Positions 42,400-51,059 of a DNA stretch of 64,000 bases are shown here, one piece after another. The DNA is from Trinickia caryophylli (GTDB lineage: Bacteria > Pseudomonadota > Gammaproteobacteria > Burkholderiales > Burkholderiaceae). How positions within the stretch are numbered: position 1 is the stretch's first letter; every line of letters begins with the position of its first letter. A program made the position numbers and the translations under genes. The DNA lies in assembly GCF_034424545.1 (NCBI RefSeq), contig NZ_CP139970.1, positions 1,116,001 through 1,180,000 of the forward strand, given 5' to 3'. The notes under the pieces were generated by a model. The model did not search any database, was not told where the DNA came from, and worked only from the letters and a program-made list of their open reading frames with translations.

Positions 42400-43608
42400 T
42401 CAAAGCGGCTGGCCGCCGGCAACGGGCGGCACGTTGTCGGCCGCCGCGGCCGGCTCGGGCATGGGAACGACGGGCACGGGTGCGCTCGGCCCTGCCCCGG
42501 CCGCGCCGCGAGCGGGAAAGAGCGCATTGCGCAGGCGCAGGAACGGAAACTCGACGAGCCGCGTCGTGACGTATCCGGCCGATATCGCGATCGCCGTCTG
42601 GAACACGAGCGCGACAGCCCACACGACGAGCGCCGGTATGCCGAGCGCGCCGGCCTTCGCTATCAGGATGTCGGCGGGTGCGAACGCGAGCGAATGCCAA
42701 AGATAGATACCGTAGGAGTAGACGCCCACCCAGGCCACCGCTCGAAAGAGCCAGGTCTGCGCCGCCGTGCCCGCATGCTCGAGCATCAGCACGATGAGCG
42801 CGACATAGCCGATGGCCTGAATCGTATAGCCGATGCTTTCGTCGAGCGCGACATGGCTCGTCGCGAACGCCAGCCATGCGACGAGCAGTACGACCATCGC
42901 CATGAGCCATCCCTTGCGCTGCGCGAGCCGGCGATAAAGCGCCGGCTTCATCCAATAGACAGCCGCCAGCATGACACCGGCGAGCAGGCTGTCGATTCGA
43001 TACTGCGTCTGAAAGAACGCCGCGTCGATATCCCCCTTCGCCACGACGACCGAGCGCGCGGCGAGCACGAGCAGGCACAGCATGCCGAGCAGCGCCAGGA
43101 TCGCGTTCGCGCGCAGCCGCCAGCGCGCGAAAAGGAGCAGCAGCGCAGGCAGAACGAGATAAAAGTGCTCCTCGACCGCAAGACTCCATGTCTGCGAGAT
43201 GGAGGTACCCAGATAGTTTTGCAGATGGGTGAGGTTCTGCAGCAAGAAGGTGCTGGTCGGGTGCCGGCCGGCAAAGAAATGAAAGACGATGAGCACGTAA
43301 TACGCCGGCCAGATCTTGAAGATGCGCCGCACGATGAAACGGCCCGCGTCGATCGCACCGGTATCCGCGTATTGGCGTAACAGCAGCCCGCCGACGAGAA
43401 ATCCGCTCAGCGTGAAGAAGAGGTTGACGCCTTCGCGCCCGAAGTGCGTGAAGGGATATTGAATGATCGGAACGAGCCTGAAGCCGGTATCGACGGTGTG
43501 AAAGTGATAGCCCATCACCGCGATGATGGCGATTCCGCGCAGGAAATCGAGCTCGATTGTCCGACCCCGCACGACGGATTGGGCTCCCGCGAACAGATTG
43601 CTCATCAT
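42400..43608 (-). CDS. Acyltransferase family 3 (OafA-like membrane O-acyltransferase)
   Basis: A 402-residue membrane protein with about 10 helices. The hallmark RTIELDFLRGIAIIAVMGYHF (about 17-37) holds the catalytic His, and SQTWSLAVEEHFYLVLPALLLL is the second conserved segment. Such enzymes O-acetylate or succinylate sugars on exported polysaccharides. The start at 43608 (MMSNLF) has GAAGAGGCGAG upstream. The C-terminal 40 residues are Pro/Ala-rich and probably disordered. Confidence 0.9.
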   Translation of the reverse strand: MMSNLFAGAQSVVRGRTIELDFLRGIAIIAVMGYHFHTVDTGFRLVPIIQYPFTHFGREGVNLFFTLSGFLVGGLLLRQYADTGAIDAGRFIVRRIFKIWPAYYVLIVFHFFAGRHPTSTFLLQNLTHLQNYLGTSISQTWSLAVEEHFYLVLPALLLLFARWRLRANAILALLGMLCLLVLAARSVVVAKGDIDAAFFQTQYRIDSLLAGVMLAAVYWMKPALYRRLAQRKGWLMAMVVLLVAWLAFATSHVALDESIGYTIQAIGYVALIVLMLEHAGTAAQTWLFRAVAWVGVYSYGIYLWHSLAFAPADILIAKAGALGIPALVVWAVALVFQTAIAISAGYVTTRLVEFPFLRLRNALFPARGAAGAGPSAPVPVVPMPEPAAAADNVPPVAGGQPL

Positions 43609-43920
43609 CTCGCCTCTTCTTCCCGCGGGCTCGCGCCCAGGATGCCGGCCACCCGCGCCGTGGCAAGGTGGTGATCCGATGGTGCGATGGCGTACCGCGT
43701 CGCATCCGCCAATACTCAGGCGATCGGCGACAGGCGCCAGCCGGCGCGCGGGCATGTCGCGCCGGCAACAGCACACGCCCGACGAACGCTAGTGCCAAGC
43801 CGCCAGCGACCGGCTCGCCCGCCCGGCGCGGCGCTATAGTCGGCGGGAAACCTGATTCGAAGAGAGCATCGCCGCGGCAGCAACCGCCAAGCCGCGCGAC
43901 GACGAGGGGGTAATCGTTCG
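43609..43920. other. Divergent intergenic region in the polysaccharide cluster
   Basis: Between the acyltransferase (minus) and polymerase (plus) genes. It must hold at least one promoter for each direction. GC-rich short inverted repeats occur around 43735-43770, but no operator or terminator could be assigned. Confidence 0.4.
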
Positions 43921-45420
43921 ATGGCAACCGTGTCGTATCAATCGACGCTGGCCGGTCCGCACGCGACGCGACGGAACCGGTATGCGAACTTGTGGATCTG
44001 GCTGTTCGTCTGTCCGCTCGCGATGGACTATAAGGCCGCGACCGACAACGCGAGCCATCTCGCCCAGGTGCTGCTGGCCGTACCGGCGCTCGGCGCGGGC
44101 GCCATGCTCGTGCTGATCGGCCCGCGCTTTGCCGAGCGCTCGCGCCTGCGCGCATTCGTATGGTTCGCGCTGGCGCTCGCGGTACCCGCGAGCCTTTTCA
44201 CCCAGGCGCTGCAGGGCAACCCGTTCGGGCAGTATCTGCGGGTGCTGTTGCCCTTTGCGCTTTTTCAGATCGGCTTCATCGTGGCCTGCCGGCCGTGGCA
44301 GGAAGCACGCATCGAGCAGATCGAAAAGGCCATCTTCTGGGCCAACGCGATCAGCCTCGCGTTCACCTTCGTCTATGGCCTCGCCACGGGCGGTCCGCTC
44401 GAAGAAGTGCGCTACCGCATCGTCTCGGCCACGTTTCTCGGGCTGCAGGGCGTGCTGCTGCACGAGTTCGTGATAGCGAAGCGCTTCAACGTCCTGACGC
44501 TCTCGCTCTTTCTGGCGACGATCGTGGTGGAGTTGCTCAGCGTGACACGCAGCCTGCTCGTCGGCACCGCGTTGCTCTTCGCGCTCGCCATCTGGATGAG
44601 CGCGCCGTCGCTGCGCTACCTCGTGCGCGCGCTGATGCGCGCGGCCGTCGCGGTCTGCCTGCTGGGCGCGATGGCGTTCGGCGCGGCCTCGTTCATGCCG
44701 GGGGTGACCCAGCACTGGGCGCAGCGCCTTTTCTTCGCAGAGCAATCCACGGCGACCGGCAAGGATCCGACCACGATCACACGCCTCGCCGAGATGAAGG
44801 ATCAATACGATCAGGTCACGTCGTCGCCGCTTGCGCTGCTCGTCGGCGAAGGCTACGGGCACGATTACCGCTATTCCCCGGCCTATCTGCCCGACTTGCG
44901 CGGGCAGATGAGCAAGAAAGATTTTTACGCGATGCACGACTGGTCCGCCGGCCACAACTTCTGGGTCTATCAGTTCTTCGCCGGCGGCCTGCTCTTCGGC
45001 ATCGCCATGCCCGCCGCGATTCTCTATGCGCTTTATCGCTGCGCACTCACCTATCGCCGCTGGCGCGTGACGATGCCGCACGCGCCCTATCTTCCCGTTC
45101 TCGGACGCGCGATCCTGCTCACCGCCGCACTGCCCGCCACGTCGATCGGGGGCAATCCGCTCGGGCCGCGATTCTCGGGGCTCGTCTTCGGACTCTCGCT
45201 CGGCCTCATGGTCGCGATGCACATCCAATTGCGCCGGCTCGGTGCTCGCATGGCACCGCCGCCCCCGCGCAGCGAACCGTTCGGCCCGCGCACCGCGCCC
45301 GGTTTCCACCCCGTCGCCGCCGCCGGCAGCGACGGGCCGCGCCGCGAACCCACGCTGGCCGCGCCGCCGGCCCGGCTGTTGCCGGACGCCACGCGCGACG
45401 GAAGCATCGAACCCGACTGA
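43921..45420 (+). CDS. O-antigen polymerase/ligase-like membrane protein (Wzy/WaaL superfamily)
   Basis: A 499-residue polytopic protein with about 10-11 helices and a large periplasmic loop (about 265-340: VTQHWAQRLFFAEQ, RLAEMKDQYDQV, VGEGYGHDYRYSP, DWSAGHNFWVYQFFAGGLLFG). That loop, with a conserved His-Asn after the helix (AGHNFWVY), is typical of O-antigen ligase/polymerase proteins. It would polymerise repeat units in the periplasm. The C-terminal 60 residues are Pro-rich and non-membrane. It begins a two-gene unit with the glycosyltransferase 53 bases downstream. Confidence 0.82.
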   Translation: MATVSYQSTLAGPHATRRNRYANLWIWLFVCPLAMDYKAATDNASHLAQVLLAVPALGAGAMLVLIGPRFAERSRLRAFVWFALALAVPASLFTQALQGNPFGQYLRVLLPFALFQIGFIVACRPWQEARIEQIEKAIFWANAISLAFTFVYGLATGGPLEEVRYRIVSATFLGLQGVLLHEFVIAKRFNVLTLSLFLATIVVELLSVTRSLLVGTALLFALAIWMSAPSLRYLVRALMRAAVAVCLLGAMAFGAASFMPGVTQHWAQRLFFAEQSTATGKDPTTITRLAEMKDQYDQVTSSPLALLVGEGYGHDYRYSPAYLPDLRGQMSKKDFYAMHDWSAGHNFWVYQFFAGGLLFGIAMPAAILYALYRCALTYRRWRVTMPHAPYLPVLGRAILLTAALPATSIGGNPLGPRFSGLVFGLSLGLMVAMHIQLRRLGARMAPPPPRSEPFGPRTAPGFHPVAAAGSDGPRREPTLAAPPARLLPDATRDGSIEPD

Positions 45421-45473
45421 ACCCGACCGAAGCACAACGACGCTGCGCAGCACGCAGCGGCCGCTCGAGCACC

Positions 45474-46688
45474 ATGAAAATTCTCCATCTCACCGCCACA
45501 CTGGATCCCGCCGCGGGTGGCCCGGCCGAAGGCGTACGTCAAAGCGCGGCGGCACTCGCCGCCCAGGGGCATGAAGTCGAAGCGGCCACGCTCGACGCAC
45601 CGGATGCGCCGTTTCTGGTCGGCACTGGCATGCCCGTGACGGCGCTGGGACCGTCGCGCGGCAGGTACGGCTATACGCCGCACGCAGTGCCATGGCTGCG
45701 CGCGAACGGGCCTGCGTTCGATGCCGTCATCGTCAACGGCCTTTGGCAATTTCATGGCTTCGCGGCAAGACAGGCGCTGCATGGTCTCGATGTTCCCTAT
45801 TATGTCTTCCCGCACGGAATGCTCGACCCCTGGTTCAAGCGCACGTATCCGCTCAAGCACCTGAAAAAGTGGCTTTACTGGCCGTGGGCCGACTATCGGA
45901 CGCTGCGCGACGCGCGTGCCGTGCTGTTCACGACCGAGGAGGAACGCCGGCTCGCGCGGCGCTCGTTCTCGCTTTATCGCGCGAACGAGCGCGTCGTCTC
46001 TTACGGCACGGCCGCACCGCCCGCCGATGGGGACCGCCTGCGCACGGCGTTCTTCGCGGCACACCCGGCGCTGGCCGGCAAACGCCTGCTGACCTTCCTC
46101 GGCAGAATCCATCCGAAAAAAGGCTGCGACCTGTTGATACACGCGTTCGCGCACGCATGCCGTGAGCGAGACGATGCGCATCTGCTCTTCGCCGGCCCGG
46201 GCAGCAACGCCATGCTCGGCGCGCTGCGCGATGCGGCAAACGAAGCCGGCATCGCGCGGCACATCACGTGGGCCGGCATGCTGAGCGGCGACGTCAAGTG
46301 GGGAGCTTTCCATGCAAGCGATGCGTTCGTGTTGCCCTCGCATCAGGAGAACTTCGGCATTGCCGTCGTCGAAGCGCTCGGCTGCGGCGTGCCCGTTCTG
46401 ATCTCGGACAAGGTCAACATCTGGCGCGAAGTCGCCGCCGATGGCGCGGGATTCGTCGCGCCCGACACGCTGGAAGGCACGCAGTCGAATCTGCGGCGCT
46501 GGTTCGACGCACGCGATACCGAGCGCGCAGCCATGCGCGCGCGAGCGGTCGACTCGTTTCGCACCCGCTTTACGATGGAGGCCCATACGCGGCGCCTCGT
46601 CGAAGTCCTCGAGACCGAAGCACGTCGACTGCCCACGTTGCGCGTGCAACGAACCGGCGAGCCGGCGCGGCCACGCGTGCACGGGTAA
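45474..46688 (+). CDS. Glycosyltransferase family 4
   Basis: A 404-residue GT-B enzyme. The start MKILHLTATLDPAAGGPAEG has the glycine-rich acceptor-side loop. The C-terminal donor site shows LLTFLGRIHPKKGCDLLIHAF and the E-x7-E motif SHQENFGIAVVEALGCGVPVL (about 285-305). Similar enzymes transfer mannose, fucose or glucose to surface glycans. It follows the polymerase gene and is probably co-transcribed with it. Confidence 0.9.
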   Translation: MKILHLTATLDPAAGGPAEGVRQSAAALAAQGHEVEAATLDAPDAPFLVGTGMPVTALGPSRGRYGYTPHAVPWLRANGPAFDAVIVNGLWQFHGFAARQALHGLDVPYYVFPHGMLDPWFKRTYPLKHLKKWLYWPWADYRTLRDARAVLFTTEEERRLARRSFSLYRANERVVSYGTAAPPADGDRLRTAFFAAHPALAGKRLLTFLGRIHPKKGCDLLIHAFAHACRERDDAHLLFAGPGSNAMLGALRDAANEAGIARHITWAGMLSGDVKWGAFHASDAFVLPSHQENFGIAVVEALGCGVPVLISDKVNIWREVAADGAGFVAPDTLEGTQSNLRRWFDARDTERAAMRARAVDSFRTRFTMEAHTRRLVEVLETEARRLPTLRVQRTGEPARPRVHG

Positions 46689-46846
46689 GCAGGCTCGATC
46701 GTTCGTCGGCAAGCGGCCGTGAGCCGCCTCAAGGCTGCTGTCGTATAAGCGCTACGTTCTGCGAGACCTCCCCCCGGCGCCCGAAAGCGCACGCGTGGCC
46801 GACAGCACGCCTGGCGGGCGCGCGATCGGCCATGCGCCATCTCGAA

Positions 46847-48553
46847 TCACTCCTTCGCCGCTCGCGAAAGCGTGGCCGCGGCAAAGGGCAGCGTATCGAC
46901 GGCGGCCCCGGCACGCGCGTCGTTCGCCGCGCCGGCGGGCACGGTCTTGCCGAGCACGCGCGCAAGTCGCTCGGCGAGCCGCAGGGCCAGCGCCGTGATC
47001 GTAATGGTGGGGAAATTCGCACCGACGCTGGGAAATACCGAACTGCCGGCGATGTGCAGATTTTCGATGCCATGCACTTTGCAGTGGCGATCGACCACGC
47101 CTTCTTTCGGCGAATCGTGCATGCGCGTGGTGCCCATGTGATGCCATGTGCCCTCGAGCGTCGAGGGCCACGCCCGCCCCTCGAGCGGGGCATCGAGCGT
47201 CACGCGCGCAACGCCGCTTGCCGCCAGTTCCTGCGCCACCAACGAGAAGGTGCGATCGAATGTGCGCTTGACGAGCTCGTCGAGCCGCCACGCCACGCTC
47301 ACGCGCGGCATACCCAACGCATCGCGCTGAGTGCAGAGCGTCACCCGGCTGTCGCGGTTCGGCACTGCCTCGACGATCGCCTGCAGCTTCACATCGGTGA
47401 TGAGCGCGCGGGGCTGCAAAAGCCGCGTGAGGCCGAAGCCGATGGTATCGACCGGATGCGCGGCCATTGTCGCCAGATCGTCGCCCAGGCGCCAGCCCGG
47501 CTGGTCTTTTTTCAGCAATGCCTGCTTGCAACGGATCAGCGCCTCGGCCGCGGCGCTGCCTTCGCCGTAGAACATCGAAAAAAACCAGACACGTGCGTTC
47601 AGTAGCCGTTCGCGGGCAAGCACCTCGGGCGTCAGCGCGAACTGCGAGGAGATCATCGTGCCGTGCGCGGAAACAGCGGCGTTCTGATAGTGGAACTTGA
47701 TGTCGTGAAGCTTGTTGCGCGCCCATGCGTCGGAAAAGCGCACGCTCGCCGACATGATGCGCGGATGATCCATGAAAAAGCGGCCGACGACATCGTGTCC
47801 GTTGCCGAGCCCCGCAGGCTGCGTGCGGTTCGAAGCCAGCAAAAGACGCGCGTTCTCGATGCCCCCCGCCGCGAGCACGTAGTGCCTGGCCCGCATGCGG
47901 ATGCGCCGGCCCGACAGCGTGGCCACATCGACATGGCTCACGCGCGCGGCGTCGGGGTCGCTCGCGATGTCGACCACATTCGCATGGAGAAAGACGCGCA
48001 CATTCGTCGAGCGTGCGAGATCCTTGCGATAGAGCTTGCCGAAACGCGCGGGAGGGCTGAATTGCGCGATGGTATCGCGCACGAGACCGGTCACGAGCGG
48101 TACGCGCCGCACGTCGGCACGGCCGATCGCCTGCTCCCAGAACGCGGGATCGAAATTGTTGGGGCCGAGCTTGAGCCACGCATGCGTGCGCGCATAGTAA
48201 GGCGCGAGCTCGTCGAGTCCGAACGGCCAGCCGCTGTGCGCAACCCAATCGCGCTTGTCGAAGTCCCATGGATCGAGCGGCCGGCACCAGCCGCCCCAGC
48301 AATTGCTGCTGCCGCCCAGATAGCGGCTGCGGCTGCCATCGGCGAACGTGTAGGGCAGTCCCACGTTTTCGCCCCGATACAGATCGCGCGTCTCGTCGTC
48401 AGCCTTGTAGCCGCCGCTTTCGAGCAGACAGGTGTCGATTCCCATCCGGCTCATCTCGAGCGCCAACGTGATCCCGGCAACCCCTGCGCCGACGATGCAA
48501 ACCGTCGTATCGACCGTATGGCCTTCTTCGACGGTACGTGTATCGATGAACAT
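46847..48553 (-). CDS. GMC-family FAD-dependent oxidoreductase
   Basis: A 568-residue flavoenzyme. The N-terminal FAD site VCIVGAGVAGITLALEMSRMG (about 18-38) and the GMC motif YLGGSSNCWGGWCRPLDPWDF (about 78-98) are clear. The C-terminal region has HHMGTTRMHDSPKEGVVD and the active-site His/Asn segment FPSVGANFPTITITALALRLAE. There is no signal peptide. GMC enzymes oxidise alcohol groups on sugars or sterols; beside glycosyltransferases, a sugar-modifying role is possible. AAGGGGAAAAC precedes the ATG at 48553. It lies downstream of the acetyltransferase gene on the same strand. Confidence 0.87.
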   Translation of the reverse strand: MFIDTRTVEEGHTVDTTVCIVGAGVAGITLALEMSRMGIDTCLLESGGYKADDETRDLYRGENVGLPYTFADGSRSRYLGGSSNCWGGWCRPLDPWDFDKRDWVAHSGWPFGLDELAPYYARTHAWLKLGPNNFDPAFWEQAIGRADVRRVPLVTGLVRDTIAQFSPPARFGKLYRKDLARSTNVRVFLHANVVDIASDPDAARVSHVDVATLSGRRIRMRARHYVLAAGGIENARLLLASNRTQPAGLGNGHDVVGRFFMDHPRIMSASVRFSDAWARNKLHDIKFHYQNAAVSAHGTMISSQFALTPEVLARERLLNARVWFFSMFYGEGSAAAEALIRCKQALLKKDQPGWRLGDDLATMAAHPVDTIGFGLTRLLQPRALITDVKLQAIVEAVPNRDSRVTLCTQRDALGMPRVSVAWRLDELVKRTFDRTFSLVAQELAASGVARVTLDAPLEGRAWPSTLEGTWHHMGTTRMHDSPKEGVVDRHCKVHGIENLHIAGSSVFPSVGANFPTITITALALRLAERLARVLGKTVPAGAANDARAGAAVDTLPFAAATLSRAAKE

Positions 48554-48723
48554 CGTTTTCCCCTTTTCTTGTGATCTTCGAGCCGGCGATGGCAACCTGT
48601 CGGCCAACATGACGCCGCTTGCAGCCAACGCAACATGCCGTCGGGGCGATGCGGCTCTCGCCCGACGGTTCCACTTGTCAGGTCATCCGGTCGACGCATC
48701 GAACGCTCGGGCGGCCGGCGCCG

Positions 48724-49368
48724 TCATGGCGCAAAGCGCTTGCGCAGAAACCGGCACGGATTGCCGCCGTAGACGCCCTCGGGCGCGAGCGAACGGTGCA
48801 CGACGGACAGCGGCGTCACGACGGCCGAACGGCCGATCGTCACGCCCATCTGCACGACGCATTTCGACGTGATCCAGACGCCGTCCTCGATGACGATCGG
48901 CGCGACGCGCAGATCCATCGTCGTGCTCATGTCGTGGGAGCCGGCGGTAAGAAATGTCCCTTGGGAAATGCAGACGTGCGAGCCGATGCGAATCGGCGCC
49001 TGGTTGTAGATCCAGACGTCGACACCGAACCAGCAGTGGTCGCCCACCTCCAGATTCCACGGCGCCTTGACGCGCAGCGGGTGCACGAAACGGCAGCCGA
49101 TGCCGATCTTCGCGCCGAAGATGCGCAGCAGCGCGACGCGCAGCGCCGAACTGGGCACGAGTTTGTTGTTGACGATGCACGCCTCGAGCACGAACCACGT
49201 CGCCTCGGTCAGCAAGCTCGGCCGGCGAACGCAATTGCCCTTGCCGGCCCGCGACAGATCGATGACGCGTCCGCTCGGGGCCTCCACCTCGTGCGAGCGT
49301 CCGTCTGCGCCGAGCCGATCGCGCGCGTCGCGCCGATCGACGAGATCGTGCTCAATGGGATGGTCCAT
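48724..49368 (-). CDS. Hexapeptide-repeat acetyltransferase, WcaF-like
   Basis: A 214-residue left-handed beta-helix acyltransferase. Hexapeptide turns run from about residue 85 to 195 (IGIGCRFVHPLRVKAPWNLEVGDH-type repeats, IRIGSHVCISQGTFLTAGSHD with the catalytic His, and IEDGVWITSKCVVQMGVTIG). It resembles the colanic-acid acetyltransferase WcaF. The N-terminal 35 residues are not conserved. It would O-acetylate a sugar nucleotide or lipid-linked sugar. Probably first gene of the unit with the GMC oxidoreductase. Confidence 0.88.
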   Translation of the reverse strand: MDHPIEHDLVDRRDARDRLGADGRSHEVEAPSGRVIDLSRAGKGNCVRRPSLLTEATWFVLEACIVNNKLVPSSALRVALLRIFGAKIGIGCRFVHPLRVKAPWNLEVGDHCWFGVDVWIYNQAPIRIGSHVCISQGTFLTAGSHDMSTTMDLRVAPIVIEDGVWITSKCVVQMGVTIGRSAVVTPLSVVHRSLAPEGVYGGNPCRFLRKRFAP

Positions 49369-49543
49369 CGTCGCTTGCCCTCGATTCGCTTTATGTCTTC
49401 TCGTAAGCGATTATCGAGCGCGATCCGGAAGTGCGATGCCGGATGAGCGACGGATGGCGGCTCTCGGCCGGGTTTTGGCGTCTGGCGACGGCCTGCGGGC
49501 GCGACGATAAAGCCGTGTCCGACATACTCGACAGGAGGGACCC

Positions 49544-50164
49544 GTGCCACCGTCATGCTGCACTGAAGTGCGCTCAGCCGGCGCGCGCCCCGCGGGCCGG
49601 CGTTCGACTTGCGTCGCACGCGCGAGCGCCATAGCGGCCTGCGCCGCCTTCGCCACGCTCGCTGCGCTCGTTGCCGCTGCGCCCGTCGCGGCCCAAAAAG
49701 CGTCGACACCGGTACCGGCACCGGCTGCCGCGCAGGCCCCGGGTGGCGACGAAACATCTGCGGATGAAAGACTCGCGCGTACACCACCCGAGCAGGCCGC
49801 GGCGCCCGCGGCCGCGCCCGCCGCGAAAGCCGCCGATCGCCGTCTGCAAGGCGTCGCGGACGAACGGGCGTTGCTCGGCGCCCCTTCGCCCGGACGCGAT
49901 CCTTATCGTGCGGCACTCGACGCACACGAAACGCAGCAGACCGATCTGATGAGAGCCGAGCGCATGCCGAACCGGGCGCTCGAAGGCAACGGCTACGATG
50001 CGCCGCCCGCCGCGGGGCGCAAACCGCGCGTGCGGATGCCGGCCGACGCAGGCAATGCGCCTGCCAACACGCCGCAAGACGCCGCCCAGGCGGTCTATCG
50101 CGAATCGTTCAAGGACCCGAGGGCCAATGCCGGGGGGCAGCAGGTGTACCGCATGCCCTGGTGA
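49544..50164 (+). CDS. Exported Ala/Pro-rich hypothetical protein
   Basis: A 206-residue protein I do not recognise. The GTG at 49544 has GGAGGGA upstream. A signal-type helix (about 28-50, AIAACAAFATLAALVAAAPVAAQ) precedes a low-complexity Ala/Pro region (about 51-105). A more ordered tail follows (LQGVADERALLGAPSPGRDPY, QAVYRESFKDPRANAGGQQVY, ending RMPW). It is convergent with the transglutaminase gene, leaving only 7 bases between stops. It is probably periplasmic. No function can be offered. Confidence 0.65.
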   Translation: MPPSCCTEVRSAGARPAGRRSTCVARASAIAACAAFATLAALVAAAPVAAQKASTPVPAPAAAQAPGGDETSADERLARTPPEQAAAPAAAPAAKAADRRLQGVADERALLGAPSPGRDPYRAALDAHETQQTDLMRAERMPNRALEGNGYDAPPAAGRKPRVRMPADAGNAPANTPQDAAQAVYRESFKDPRANAGGQQVYRMPW

Positions 50165-50171
50165 GGGCGGC

Positions 50172-51059
50172 TCAGCGCTGAACGACGCTCACCGCCACGT
50201 CGACACTGTGCTCGCCGCCGCCGAGGATGATGCCGCGCAACAGCGAAACGTCGGTGTAGTCGCGCCCGACGGCGAGCGTGACGTGATCGAGATCGGCAAG
50301 CACATCGTTGGTCGGATCGAGATCGATCCAGCCGAGCCCCGGGCAGAACACGGAGGCCCAGGCATGCGAGGCATCGGCGCCGATGAGCCGCGGCGCCCCC
50401 TTGGGCGGCTCGGTGCGCAAATAGCCGCTTACGTACCGCGCTGCGAGGCCGAGCGAGCGCAGGCAGCCGATCATCACCTGCGCGAAATCCTGGCAGACGC
50501 CATGCCGCGCCTCGAACGCACGCAGCGCCGGCGTATCGAACGCCGTCGCCTGCGGATCGTAGGCGAACTCCGCGTGGATGCGGTGCATCAGATCGATCGC
50601 GGCGGCGGCCAGCGGCGCGCCGGGCACGAAGCTCTCGAGCGCATAGGTGCGCAGCGCCGGGCCCAGTGCGACGTTCGGCGACGCGAAGACGAATTCGGTC
50701 TCCGGCAGGTACTGCCCACCCGCGCGATAGCCGAGCGCATGCGCGACCTCCTCCCACGCCGGCGTGGCGCCGGGATCGAACCCTTGCCAGCGCGGCGAGA
50801 GCACGACCGTGGTCTCGCTCGTGAGCGAGAGGCTTTCATGCGGCGTATCGAACGAGAAGTACAGCACCTCGTTGCCGAAAGCATCGATATGAGAAGTCTC
50901 GTACGCGGGCGCAGGCTCGATGCGCTCGCTGTGCGAGACGATCCGCTGCCATGCGTTTGCAAGCGGCCTGATGGTTGCGAGATGCTGCGCCGTTTCGACG
51001 GGCATCGAATAGCGATAGGTCGTCGCATGCGAGACCGAGAGCGTGATTTCGCGGCTCAT
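50172..51059 (-). CDS. Transglutaminase-like cysteine peptidase/ligase family protein (short form)
   Basis: A 295-residue protein with an N-terminal transglutaminase-associated beta domain (about 1-100, HATTYRYSMPVETAQHLATIRP) and the catalytic core (about 165-270). The triad is complete: Cys in RHGVCQDFAQVM, His in ASHAWASVF, Asp in WIDLDPTND. No signal peptide. It overlaps the upstream fused ATP-grasp gene by four bases (ATGA). With amide-bond-forming neighbours, it may cleave or transfer an isopeptide or peptide bond made by them. Confidence 0.9.
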   Translation of the reverse strand: MSREITLSVSHATTYRYSMPVETAQHLATIRPLANAWQRIVSHSERIEPAPAYETSHIDAFGNEVLYFSFDTPHESLSLTSETTVVLSPRWQGFDPGATPAWEEVAHALGYRAGGQYLPETEFVFASPNVALGPALRTYALESFVPGAPLAAAAIDLMHRIHAEFAYDPQATAFDTPALRAFEARHGVCQDFAQVMIGCLRSLGLAARYVSGYLRTEPPKGAPRLIGADASHAWASVFCPGLGWIDLDPTNDVLADLDHVTLAVGRDYTDVSLLRGIILGGGEHSVDVAVSVVQR

